Positions 7,957 to 15,533 are shown, counted from the first letter of the stretch. The stretch is 35,103 bases of DNA from a bacterium 1XD21-13 (GCA_009917555.1 QZDX01000026.1:1-35103), one strand, 5' to 3'. A program made the numbers and translations. Notes: generated by a model from the sequence alone, not told the origin.

Positions 7957-9891
7957 TTACTCCCACTGCTCCGTCATCCTCCTGCGCCTTTGGAACACGA
8001 TCTGCGCGCCCCCCAGAAGCAGGATGAACATACAGAAAACAGTGATGGAAACTGCGGTCTCCGGCTTGATGCCCTCTTTCTCTCTGACATCCCTCTGTGC
8101 CTCGGACTGATTGTTTGTGAGAATCGGCTCTGCAATAAAATCATATACCTCTCTGTTTTCTACCTCTCCGATTCGTGTATAGGGCATCTGGATAATGAGC
8201 TCGTTCAGATGGCGCAGATTATTCTCATTGTTTTCCTGCCGGGAATTTTTTGCTTCCTCCAGGCCCTGGTTCAGCTTTTCCTCTGACTGCTCCTGTCCCC
8301 TGGCAATTTCCTCCTCAAAGGAACGAATGTCATTGTCAGTGGCTTCATAAACGTCGGATACGTATTCCTCATAGTCGATGATCTGATCGCTTACCTTTGT
8401 CTCCACATCCCGCAGGCTGTCCTCCATCTGTGTCAGATATCCGTTGATCTCCGCCTCGTCAATAAAGGATGCCATATCAAAGGAGGTCATGGCCGTTTTG
8501 GTCTCTTCATGAGCCGCCTTTACCTCATCGTAGGATATCTGTATGGTCTCCATGCGCTCCTGAATCTGCTCCCAGGTTTCCCGCCTGTTTTCTATCTCTT
8601 CATTCCGCAGAGCGCGGCTGTCCTTAGCTGCTTCTATCAAAGCGTCTATCTCCTGATCCACTGCCGCAATATCAATCAATAGAAATGCGGGCTGCTGCTT
8701 TAAGAATTCTTCTATATAGGCTTTCTGTGCGTCTTCCTTTGGCAGGTCCGTTCCTTTGCGCAGCTGCTCCAGAAAGGAGGACAGCAGCTCTTCCTGTTTC
8801 TCCTGCAAAGAACTGTTATAAGCCGTCAAAATGCCTTCCGGCTGTTCTTCTCCCGTTTCACCTTCATCCTCTCCGTCCCCTCCAGTACCGTCTGCTCCTG
8901 TTCCGTCCCCCTCCTCTTTGTCTGCTCCCGCTTCGTCCCCCTTCTCTTTCCCGTCTTCCTCCGTATTCGGTACTCCGGTCAGCGCCGCCTTCCTGGCCTG
9001 ATAAAACGCATCCTCTATGGCTGCCTGCTCCGAATCATTCCAGGGCGTATCGGCCAGCGCCGCCATCGTCTCTTCCATCGTCATCAGCTCCCCCTGCAAC
9101 GTCCCTATGGTTTCCGCTGTCTGCTCAAAGCTCTCTTTGACGGCCTCCAACGCCTGCTCGTTGAAGCCCTGGTACGCCGTATAAATCTGTTCTATAATTT
9201 CCGAATTTTTCCTATAGTGATCGGTTAGATCCAGATCGGAGATATCGTTTTCCACTACGGTCACCTCCGGCGTTTCAATATATTCTATTAAATCTTCTCC
9301 TCTTACCTGAAGCAGAAGCTCCATATCTTCCGTGTCGTTGGATATAATAGAGGACGCTGAATCCTGTGCCTTGTGATATGCCGCCAGAACCGACGAAAGA
9401 TATACCTTGCTCAGATTGTTATTGAATAGTTGAAAAATGGATTCCATACGGTAGATTACGTCTTCCCGTTCTTCTCCTGTTAAGTCGGATCCAAGTGCAT
9501 AGGTAATCTCTGATTTTACCGGCTGTGTGGTGATGGTGCATACCTGCTCAGAAAAGGCGGCGGGAATAACCATATAGGCGCTGTAGGTTCCGCTCTCAAT
9601 TCCCCTTCTGGCATCCTCAAGACCCGTAATCACCACATCATCGGTAATCGTATCAATTAACCGGACGCCGTAATTTTCCTGCTCGCCCTGCCACTGTGTT
9701 CCCTCGTCCAGATTCACGATTGCTATGGTTTTGTTGTATGTAATCTTCGCATCCTCCTGTGCCGTGTCCTGCCATAAGCTCTCCCCCGGTCCGATTCCCT
9801 TTCCCTGGCAATAGCCGAAATAATAGCTCACAAACAAGCCGCATAAGAACACGCCTATTATGAAAAATCCATACCTTATGTATTTGATCAT
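7957..9891 (-). CDS. esaA: EsaA/YueB-like T7SS membrane protein (two-helix form)
   Basis: This 644-residue protein has an N-terminal membrane helix (about 5-25), a long extracellular region and a C-terminal helix (about 612-632) followed by an Arg cluster. After the first helix, KTIAIVNLDEG resembles the start of the YhgE/EsaA extracellular domain. Much of the rest is coiled coil (225-300, 360-590). Residues about 309-352 are a Gly/Glu/Asp low-complexity linker. EsaA/YueB is a T7SSb component whose extracellular stalk projects through the wall. Classical EsaA has about six membrane helices; only two are seen here. It is the first gene of the operon, with GGAGG seven bases before ATG 9891. Confidence 0.8.
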   Translation of the reverse strand: MIKYIRYGFFIIGVFLCGLFVSYYFGYCQGKGIGPGESLWQDTAQEDAKITYNKTIAIVNLDEGTQWQGEQENYGVRLIDTITDDVVITGLEDARRGIESGTYSAYMVIPAAFSEQVCTITTQPVKSEITYALGSDLTGEEREDVIYRMESIFQLFNNNLSKVYLSSVLAAYHKAQDSASSIISNDTEDMELLLQVRGEDLIEYIETPEVTVVENDISDLDLTDHYRKNSEIIEQIYTAYQGFNEQALEAVKESFEQTAETIGTLQGELMTMEETMAALADTPWNDSEQAAIEDAFYQARKAALTGVPNTEEDGKEKGDEAGADKEEGDGTGADGTGGDGEDEGETGEEQPEGILTAYNSSLQEKQEELLSSFLEQLRKGTDLPKEDAQKAYIEEFLKQQPAFLLIDIAAVDQEIDALIEAAKDSRALRNEEIENRRETWEQIQERMETIQISYDEVKAAHEETKTAMTSFDMASFIDEAEINGYLTQMEDSLRDVETKVSDQIIDYEEYVSDVYEATDNDIRSFEEEIARGQEQSEEKLNQGLEEAKNSRQENNENNLRHLNELIIQMPYTRIGEVENREVYDFIAEPILTNNQSEAQRDVREKEGIKPETAVSITVFCMFILLLGGAQIVFQRRRRMTEQWE

Positions 9892-10000
9892 ACATTTCCT
9901 CCATATTTAACTACAGCAAAGCTCTCTATCTGTTTACCTCTTGGCCAGAGAAGCCTGCTGTCCCATAGAATTAAAATACCAAATTTCAGAGACCCATTGG

Positions 10001-10023
10001 ATTTGTTCATATGGTAGATTTTT
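10001..10023. promoter_or_regulatory. Regulatory repeat, copy 1 (between T7SS operon and response regulator)
   Basis: The 23-base sequence beginning ATTTGTTCATATGGTAG matches positions 11033-11055 at 20 of 23 bases in the same orientation. This copy lies 21 bases upstream of the -35 box of the response-regulator promoter and 110 bases upstream of the T7SS operon start. It is followed by a tandem TTTTTGTTGG pair (10019-10038). Position and conservation suggest a binding site for the neighbouring regulator, an inference. Confidence 0.5.
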
Positions 10024-10044
10024 GTTGGTTTTTGTTGGAAAAGA

Positions 10045-10073
10045 TTGCTCCCTATCGTATTTTGTTATATAAT
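10045..10073 (+). promoter_or_regulatory. Sigma-A-like promoter of the response regulator
   Basis: TTGCTC (10045-10050) and TATAAT (10068-10073) are separated by exactly 17 bases. A transcript would start near 10080, leaving about 16 bases before ATG 10096, including the GGTGGTGAG ribosome binding site. Confidence 0.7.
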
Positions 10074-10095
10074 GGAAAAAAATGGTGGTGAGAGC

Positions 10096-10887
10096 ATGAG
10101 TATAGAAAGACCTTTGACTATTTTACTTGTGGAGGATGACCCTCGTTCCTGTCAGGATCTGACAGAAGTGATTGATTTGACGGACGGAGTAACGCTGGCA
10201 GGTGTCACGGCTCATGAGGAGCAAGCTGTCATGCTCGTGCAGGATTGTATTCCTGACTGTCTGATTCTGGATCTGGAGCTTCATGCCGGAAGTGGAAACG
10301 GTCTCAATGTCTTGCGGTCCATAAAACAATTACCTTTGCCCCGGCCTCCATATGTTGTGATTACTACCAACAACTCCAGTACCGTTACTCATGAGGCTGC
10401 CAGAAGCCTTGGCGCGGATTTCATTTTTACCAAGCATCAGGCGGACTATTCCGCCAGCAATGTCATCGAGTTTCTTTGTATGATAAAAGATACGGTACAA
10501 AACCGTACCGGTAGCGCTCTTCCTGGCAGCATACCTGCGGAATCTCCGCAGATGCGAAAAAAACGGCTTATCAGAAGGATTCATGCGGAGCTGGACGCTG
10601 TGGGCATCAGCCCCAAGGCCATAGGCTACAATTATCTGACAGATGCAATCCTGCTTATCATCGATCAACCGGGGCACAACCTGTCTGCCGCTATCGCAAA
10701 AAAGTATAAGAAATCCGACAGCAGTGTTGAACGCGCCATGCAGAATGCTATTTCCAAAGCTTGGCGGACCGTAGATATCAATACCTTATATCAGAATTAT
10801 ACGGCTAAGATCCACTCGGAGAAGGGTGTTCCTACGATTACGGAATTTATCTGTTATTATGCAAATAAACTGAAAAATGATTTTTAA
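10096..10887 (+). CDS. Response regulator with Spo0A-type DNA-binding domain
   Basis: This is a 263-residue two-component regulator. The receiver domain (about 8-125) has acidic pocket residues VEDD (12-15), phospho-acceptor D59 in LILDLE, and a K at about 117 in FTKH. The C-terminal domain (about 155-260) follows the Spo0A effector pattern: IHAELDAVGISPKAIGYNYL, then AIAKKYKKSDSSVERAMQNAI, the recognition-helix region that binds DNA. I start at ATG 10096, after GGTGGTGAG, because the longer frame to 10045 would begin upstream of the promoter -10. It lies head-to-head with the T7SS operon and before a GHKL kinase, so control of secretion genes is plausible. It is not Spo0A itself by context. 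Confidence 0.88.
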   Translation: MSIERPLTILLVEDDPRSCQDLTEVIDLTDGVTLAGVTAHEEQAVMLVQDCIPDCLILDLELHAGSGNGLNVLRSIKQLPLPRPPYVVITTNNSSTVTHEAARSLGADFIFTKHQADYSASNVIEFLCMIKDTVQNRTGSALPGSIPAESPQMRKKRLIRRIHAELDAVGISPKAIGYNYLTDAILLIIDQPGHNLSAAIAKKYKKSDSSVERAMQNAISKAWRTVDINTLYQNYTAKIHSEKGVPTITEFICYYANKLKNDF

Positions 10888-10899
10888 ATGGAGTAATTC

Positions 10900-10920
10900 A
10901 GGCCGTACAGTGTACGGCCT
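10900..10920. other. Perfect 9-bp inverted repeat between convergent regulator gene and small ORF
   Basis: AGGCCGTAC, a 3-base loop, then GTACGGCCT lies 12 bases after the regulator stop and 8 bases after the stop of the minus-strand 14-codon ORF. No T tract follows on either strand, so it is a weak or shared terminator, or a stabilising hairpin. Confidence 0.45.
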
Positions 10921-10928
10921 GGGGCTGG

Positions 10929-10973
10929 TTAAGCCGCAAACAAATCACGAAGAATTCTCCAGAACTCTGCCAT
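10929..10973 (-). CDS. Candidate 14-residue peptide gene
   Basis: On the minus strand AAAGGAGG is followed after seven bases by ATG 10973 and the reading frame MAEFWRILRDLFAA, then TAA. The Shine-Dalgarno is the best in the region, with ideal spacing. The ORF is alone between a response regulator and a sensor kinase, both on the other strand. The peptide would form a short amphipathic helix. It has no cysteine for a thiolactone and no leader or cleavage motif, so it is not an AgrD-type signal of known kind. It may be a regulatory or leader peptide, or a chance ORF. Confidence 0.45.
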   Translation of the reverse strand: MAEFWRILRDLFAA

Positions 10974-11032
10974 GTTTTTCCCTCCTTTTTGTTTTACTGC
11001 ATTTAATCTATATCAGAGAGGGAAAAAGCTAA

Positions 11033-11055
11033 ATTTGTTTAGATGGTACATTTTT
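11033..11055. promoter_or_regulatory. Regulatory repeat, copy 2 (upstream of sensor kinase)
   Basis: ATTTGTTTAGATGGTAC... matches copy 1 (10001-10023) at 20 of 23 bases. It lies 39 bases before the kinase start on the plus strand, and about 60 bases upstream of the 14-codon ORF on the minus strand, so it could serve either transcript. Confidence 0.5.
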
Positions 11056-11093
11056 TGTAGATTTTCATTACTTTATATAAAGGAATTTCTTCT

Positions 11094-12482
11094 ATGAACA
11101 CGCCTATGAAGTACTTTTTTCTAATCGTATGCAGTCTTTACACCTATATAAATATATTGAAGCTTCCTAATAGACGTTCTGTTACAAAAACTACTTGTAT
11201 ATTTCTCTCTTTTATACTCTCTTTCCTAACCTGCTTTTTACGTATTTATATGATGCCAATTAGTATTCCAGGAATGCTTCTTTTCTCTTTTTTAGCTTTT
11301 ACTTTGCTGTTTCGGACCCCTTGGAAGGTATCTGTCTTTGCCTCCATTCTGTCTTTTGGATGTAGCTATTTCTTTTTTGCTGTCAGCGCCGTTCTTCGGG
11401 CTGCTGTGGAAGCATTTATGATTACAAAGCTTAACTTTTATCCACCAACACTACTTTTGGACCTTTTTCTGGGACTTTCACAGCTTGGAGGAGTGATCTG
11501 CCTGTTTCACACCCGGCGTCTTAAACATGGCCTTTCTTTTCTTTGGGAACTTGAAAACAACAATGCAGGAGTTTTCATAGGTGCTGCTATCCTGACAGCT
11601 GTCTCCTTCCTTTCCTTAAACAATGACACGCATTTTATCTACTATATTTTGATCTTCTCAATCCTGATCTGGGGGGCCGCTCTGGTGTTTTGGTGGAAAG
11701 AGCGCATAACAAGAAAATACCTGTATCAGATAAATACAAGATCTGTTCAGGAATTTGAGGCTGCCCTTTCTTCTAAGGATGAGGAAATCTTGTATCTCAA
11801 ACAGCAAAATGACACCCTGGCAAGGATTATACATAAGGATAATAAGCTGATACCGGCTATGGAATATTCGGTTCGAAAATTAGGCCATGAATTGGAGGGA
11901 ACACCGTTCTATGAACGATCTGCAGAGCTCTTAAAAGAGCTGGAGCATATTTCCCAGGATCGCAAGGGACTTCTGAAGGATTATGAGACAGCAGGAAAGC
12001 AGCTTCCTGCCACAGAGATTGTTTCTGTTGATATTCTGCTAGCTTATATGCTGCAAAAAGCAGCGTCGCAGGATATTGATTTTGATGTGGCAATTCCAGG
12101 GGATATACGATCTATGATACAGCTGATTCACCATGAGGATTTAAGAACTCTTTTGGCTGATCTGTTGGAGAATGCCCTGAATGCGGCTTCTGAAGGTGAA
12201 AAGAAAAAGGTGCTTCTGACCATAGGAAGCAAGGACGGGATCGACACCATAGAGGTTTATGACAGCGGCCCGCCATTTTCCAAAGAGGTACTCTCAAGCT
12301 TTGGCGTGCGGCCTGTTACTACCCGCAGGGAGCATGGAGGAAGCGGAATCGGGCTAATGACGATCTCTGAGCTCTGTACAAAATATAGTGCCAGCTTTAT
12401 CATCGAAGCTCTTCATGACAGCTCCTCCTATAGTAAAAAGATTTCCATCTACTTTGACGGTCTCAACCGTCAGGTATTTTGA
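11094..12482 (+). CDS. AgrC-like GHKL sensor histidine kinase
   Basis: This is a 462-residue membrane sensor kinase. Residues 1-200 hold about six membrane helices and no large extracellular domain, the layout of peptide-sensing kinases such as AgrC. A coiled coil (212-245) leads to the phospho-acceptor H247 in IIHKDNK. The C-terminal ATPase domain has N-box LLADLLENALNAA (N360), G1 box DSGPPF (391-396) and G2 box HGGSGIGL (414-421). It starts at ATG 11094 behind AAGGAATTTC. It is probably the partner of the response regulator upstream. The signal is unknown; the nearby 14-residue ORF is one candidate. Confidence 0.88.
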   Translation: MNTPMKYFFLIVCSLYTYINILKLPNRRSVTKTTCIFLSFILSFLTCFLRIYMMPISIPGMLLFSFLAFTLLFRTPWKVSVFASILSFGCSYFFFAVSAVLRAAVEAFMITKLNFYPPTLLLDLFLGLSQLGGVICLFHTRRLKHGLSFLWELENNNAGVFIGAAILTAVSFLSLNNDTHFIYYILIFSILIWGAALVFWWKERITRKYLYQINTRSVQEFEAALSSKDEEILYLKQQNDTLARIIHKDNKLIPAMEYSVRKLGHELEGTPFYERSAELLKELEHISQDRKGLLKDYETAGKQLPATEIVSVDILLAYMLQKAASQDIDFDVAIPGDIRSMIQLIHHEDLRTLLADLLENALNAASEGEKKKVLLTIGSKDGIDTIEVYDSGPPFSKEVLSSFGVRPVTTRREHGGSGIGLMTISELCTKYSASFIIEALHDSSSYSKKISIYFDGLNRQVF

Positions 12483-12496
12483 CAATAATAAGCTTT

Positions 12497-12662
12497 CTAG
12501 TAGTCCGTATCGGAAATCCTTGTGCATATTTCTGAGGATATTTTTCCGAGAGTGCAGGTCAAAAAACGCAGACGTAGTGGTGCTACGGCGAGGCTTTTTG
12601 ACCTGTGCTATCGGAGAAATAGACCGGAAATATGCACAAGGATTTCCGGTACGGACTACTAG
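12497..12662. repeat. 166-bp nested inverted-repeat element (MITE/REP-like)
   Basis: The outer arms are 36 bp with one mismatch: CTAGTAGTCCGTATCGG... (12497-12532) and its complement ending GGACTACTAG (12627-12662). Inside are a second stem, CAGGTCAAAAA with TTTTTGACCTG, and a central hairpin CGTAG/CTACG (12573-12587). The whole element could fold into a cruciform or a long RNA hairpin. It codes for nothing visible and lies between convergent genes. No target-site duplication is apparent. It resembles palindromic intergenic repeats that occur in many copies in gut Clostridia, but copy number cannot be judged from one window. Confidence 0.75.
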
Positions 12663-13333
12663 CACTTCGGCACACGCCCGCCGGTACAGGCCGCATACAG
12701 TCCGGGCGTGAATCTCATCAGCACCCACCCCACAGCCTCACACAGCAGCGTAATCAGGAAAAAGCACACAAAGCGCCACACTGTCACAAACCCCGTCCCA
12801 GGCGTCACATAGGCGTACACCCTGCAGAGAATCGGAACTATGGCAAGTATGAGAAAATAGTGCACCGCATACATAAAAAACTGATTCTCCATCCACCACT
12901 TCAACGGGAACGTAAGCCATTTTTTATCCAAAATCACCCATAGATACAGCGGCCGGAGCATGGACAGACAGTAGGCGGCAAAACCCTCCGTATTCCACCA
13001 ATAAAAGGCATAAAAAATCATGCCGATCCCATTCCAGATCAGAAACGGAATCAAAAGAGAGGAAAAACGCCGGCGCACCTTCGGCAGCATATTTTCCTTT
13101 GTCAGATTATAATACAGGAGAAATGCGGCGCACACCATAAAAAAAGAAAGGCTTACAACTCCTCCGTCAAAGCACAGTCTGTAGATCCACTCACATACGC
13201 CGTCCAAAAATCCTCCTGATGTATGGATTTCAAAATATTGATCCGTATTCATGTGAACCATCACAATCCCAAGCTGCATCAAAAAGGAAATCACGGTTAC
13301 CTTTTTGCGAAAACCTCCAAGCTCCTTCTCCAT
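12659..13333 (-). CDS. Acyltransferase-3-like membrane protein, internally shortened
   Basis: The product is 224 residues and about six membrane helices. The N-terminal part (QLGIVMVHMN, with the H of the family's first helix, then a long hydrophobic region) and the C-terminal end (FFMYAVHYF, then PGLYAACTGGR) match the two ends of acyltransferase-3 / OafA-type proteins. Those usually have 330-380 residues. The middle, including the usual GPLWFL region, appears to be missing, so this is probably a deletion derivative and inactive. The TAG stop lies in the outer four bases of the adjacent repeat element, adding VPKC after the natural GGR end. The start is ATG 13333 behind GAGGGGAC. Confidence 0.6.
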   Translation of the reverse strand: MEKELGGFRKKVTVISFLMQLGIVMVHMNTDQYFEIHTSGGFLDGVCEWIYRLCFDGGVVSLSFFMVCAAFLLYYNLTKENMLPKVRRRFSSLLIPFLIWNGIGMIFYAFYWWNTEGFAAYCLSMLRPLYLWVILDKKWLTFPLKWWMENQFFMYAVHYFLILAIVPILCRVYAYVTPGTGFVTVWRFVCFFLITLLCEAVGWVLMRFTPGLYAACTGGRVPKC

Positions 13334-13371
13334 AAAGTCCCCTCACCAAGTATTTTGACACCTGCAAAACA

Positions 13372-13414
13372 CAAGGGACAGCCGGAAAACGCTGCCATTC
13401 CCGGCTATCCCTTG
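13372..13414 (-). terminator. Terminator-like hairpin after formate/nitrite transporter
   Basis: On the minus strand, 33 bases after the transporter stop, CAAGGGATAGCCGG pairs with CCGGCTGTCCCTTG (14 bp, one mismatch), followed by TGTTTTGC. The stem is strong and the T tract weak. Confidence 0.55.
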
Positions 13415-13447
13415 TCAGATGCTTCTCACAAGTAAAACTAATGAATC

Positions 13448-14239
13448 CTACGCGCTCTTTCTGGCTCCCTTTAAATACAGAAACCAGTATGTAAGGCCAA
13501 TGAGGCCGCCGCCAATAATATTGCCGATGGTAACCGGAAGCAGATTATTCACAAGCATACTCCCAATATTCACACTAGCTTCCCCCAGCCCATAGACGCC
13601 ATTGCAGAAGATACCTGCCATAATATAGTACATATTCGCTACGCTATGCTCAAAACCAGCCAATACAAATACCACAATAGGAAGATACAGGGATGCGATT
13701 TTCCCTCCCGCCGTCTTCGCCGCAAAGGACATCCACACGGCCAGGCACACCATAATGTTGCAGAGAATTCCCCGGAACAGGGCATCTCCGAAGCTAATGG
13801 AAACCTTTGCCACAGCCGTGGACATCATTGTATTCATAAGAGCACCGTCCATAGCCGAGGGTGTATGTCCGTATACCAGCAGGAAGGCCAGAATCGTGCT
13901 TCCGATAAAATTTCCAAGGTATACAAAGAACCAGTTCTTCAATACGCCGGCGATTGTGGCTTCCTTTTCCATAAGCGGAATCACCAGAAGGCAGTTTCCT
14001 GTAAACAGCTCACTTCCTGCAATCAGAACCAGAGCCAGACCCGTAGGGAATAAAAAGGCTCCCACAAACTTTCCGAGATTGCCGCCGATGGTTGCCGTGG
14101 CGATCTGGAAGGCAATGGCGCCAAACCCGATAAACATGCCGGCCAGGGCTCCCAGAACGAGCATCTTCACGATAGAAAGCTCCGTCTTCTTCTTTCCGAT
14201 ACCTACATAATTTTGTGCGATTTCCGCTGGTGTATTCAT
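13448..14239 (-). CDS. Formate/nitrite transporter family channel (FocA/NirC-like)
   Basis: This 263-residue FNT protein would move formate, nitrite or hydrosulfide across the membrane as a pentamer. About six membrane helices are visible. Family motifs are ELFTGN (77-82, first broken-helix loop), GILCNIMVCLAVW (157-169), and FEHSVANMYY (196-205) with the gating histidine H198. No pyruvate formate-lyase or nitrite reductase gene is nearby, so the substrate cannot be chosen from context; formate is likely in a fermenting anaerobe. It is a single-gene unit with GGAGGAATAAGGAA before ATG 14239 and a long structured leader. Confidence 0.92.
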   Translation of the reverse strand: MNTPAEIAQNYVGIGKKKTELSIVKMLVLGALAGMFIGFGAIAFQIATATIGGNLGKFVGAFLFPTGLALVLIAGSELFTGNCLLVIPLMEKEATIAGVLKNWFFVYLGNFIGSTILAFLLVYGHTPSAMDGALMNTMMSTAVAKVSISFGDALFRGILCNIMVCLAVWMSFAAKTAGGKIASLYLPIVVFVLAGFEHSVANMYYIMAGIFCNGVYGLGEASVNIGSMLVNNLLPVTIGNIIGGGLIGLTYWFLYLKGARKSA

Positions 14240-14285
14240 TTCCTTATTCCTCCTAAATTATAGTCGCTGCGCGACAGCACTAAAG

Positions 14286-14378
14286 AGTAAAGTCACTTCA
14301 ACGCACATATAATGAGAGAAACTTTCATTCGAAAGGGCACTCATGAAAGTTCCTCTCGTGCGTTTTTGTGACTTTACT
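14286..14378. other. Large nested hairpin in leader of formate/nitrite transporter gene
   Basis: Three successive stems nest: AGTAAAGTCAC (14286-14296) with GTGACTTTACT (14368-14378), AACGCAC (14300-14306) with GTGCGTT (14358-14364), and a 15-bp stem 14314-14328 with 14343-14357 carrying one mismatch. A further pair GTCCAGC/GCTGGAC (14379-14385, 14421-14427) lies beside it. The structure is 47 bases or more upstream of the transporter start. It accounts for most of the 307-base gene-free stretch 14240-14546. It could be a regulatory RNA leader or a small repeat element. Confidence 0.6.
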
Positions 14379-14399
14379 GTCCAGCAGAAAATATCTCAA
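14371..14399 (-). promoter_or_regulatory. Candidate promoter of the formate/nitrite transporter gene
   Basis: On the minus strand TTGAGA (14399-14394) and TAAAGT (14376-14371) are 17 bases apart. A transcript would begin within the large hairpin and carry a leader of roughly 125 bases. The -10 box overlaps the outer stem arm. Confidence 0.35.
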
Positions 14400-14510
14400 G
14401 GAAACACTTGACACTTCTTAGCTGGACTATTTCAGTTTCGCAGTATTATCTTGTTAAAACTATAACACTCTTTCCCCGGATATGCCATCATATACTATGT
14501 AGGAAGATTT

Positions 14511-14543
14511 TAAAAAAAGAAGCCTGCGGACAGGCTTCTTTTT
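14511..14543 (-). terminator. Rho-independent terminator of the rhomboid-like gene
   Basis: GAAGCCTG, a CGGA loop (plus strand) and CAGGCTTC form a perfect 8-bp stem (14519-14538), flanked by an A run on the left and a T run on the right. It is thus an intrinsic terminator on either strand. It lies just past the stop of the minus-strand rhomboid-like gene. Confidence 0.85.
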
Positions 14544-14546
14544 GTG

Positions 14547-15428
14547 TCATCTCACATGGGTATGAGTGAATAAATGCTCCTGGCAATACTCATAGTAGCC
14601 GTTGCACTTGGAGCAGACCCGGAACTCCAGATTCTCTCCATCCTTTTCCGTGCGCCCACAAATGGCGCATTTATGGGTATTGGCACTCCTCTCCCCCTGC
14701 TTCACGCTCCGCACATAGGTCCGTCTGCGATGAATCTCCTTTGGAGAATAGCGATGCATACTCTTCATCCCAAAGAAAAAGAGAATGAAATTGCCCAGAG
14801 AAAGAAGAGCCATCAGGCTATAAGCAGGATGTACGACGATTCCAATCCTGGAAAGGCCGATTAGCATATTAATTGTTAAATGTTCCGCAAGAAAACCGGC
14901 CACAATCTCCACGCCAAAGTAAATTCCATAAATGATTCCCAGGACCTTTGCTTTGATAGGAAGGATAAAGAACAGCATAAACTGCATATCCGGATAAGTG
15001 GCCGCGAAAGCCAGGAACAGGGAATTATTCAGCCAATAGGTGCCGAAATACTGTCCCAAATTTACCCCAAAAATGAATTGGGACACAAAAGCTCCTACAA
15101 TATGCAGCAGCACTCCTGTAAAAAAGTACAGATTAAAGCGAAAGGTTCCCCACTGGTATTCCAGAGTCCTTCCAATGGAATAGTAAAGGTACAGGCTAAT
15201 CAGAAACCAGAACAATCCGGAACTGGGTGGAAAAATCATAAAGGTAAACAGACGCCAAATCTGCCCATGCAGAATCGCTATTACATCCAGTGATAAATAC
15301 GAAGCATAGAATTCCGGCGCGAACAATTGAACCACATAGCCTACCGCATATAAAATAATGATATAATACATTAAATTGCGGATGGCATACCGTCCCAGCT
15401 TTTTCTCCAGCTTATCAATCCAGTTCAT
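14547..15428 (-). CDS. Rhomboid-fold membrane protein with C-terminal zinc ribbon
   Basis: The product is 293 residues. Residues about 18-220 form five or six membrane helices with the rhomboid-family HGQIWRLFTFMIFPP (54-68) element. The catalytic G-x-S-G is not present: the matching region reads YWLNNSLFLAFA (131-142), and no clear catalytic His helix is seen, so it is probably a non-proteolytic, Derlin-like member. The C-terminal tail has a zinc-ribbon pattern: C254, C257, C272, C275, C282, H285. It has its own consensus promoter and terminator, so it is a single-gene unit. Its role is unknown. Confidence 0.75.
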   Translation of the reverse strand: MNWIDKLEKKLGRYAIRNLMYYIIILYAVGYVVQLFAPEFYASYLSLDVIAILHGQIWRLFTFMIFPPSSGLFWFLISLYLYYSIGRTLEYQWGTFRFNLYFFTGVLLHIVGAFVSQFIFGVNLGQYFGTYWLNNSLFLAFAATYPDMQFMLFFILPIKAKVLGIIYGIYFGVEIVAGFLAEHLTINMLIGLSRIGIVVHPAYSLMALLSLGNFILFFFGMKSMHRYSPKEIHRRRTYVRSVKQGERSANTHKCAICGRTEKDGENLEFRVCSKCNGYYEYCQEHLFTHTHVR

Positions 15429-15466
15429 GAAGTCCGATTCTTCCTTTCTCTTTTCTGATACGATAC

Positions 15467-15495
15467 ATTATAGGTGAGTCGTGATCATTTGTCAA
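15467..15495 (-). promoter_or_regulatory. Consensus sigma-A promoter of the rhomboid-like gene
   Basis: On the minus strand a perfect TTGACA (15495-15490) and perfect TATAAT (15472-15467) are separated by 17 bases. The start ATG at 15428 lies about 32 bases past the expected transcription start. This is the strongest promoter seen in the window. Confidence 0.9.
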
Positions 15496-15533
15496 CATTC
15501 CGGAACTCCTCTGATGAGTGCTTGACCGTCTAT

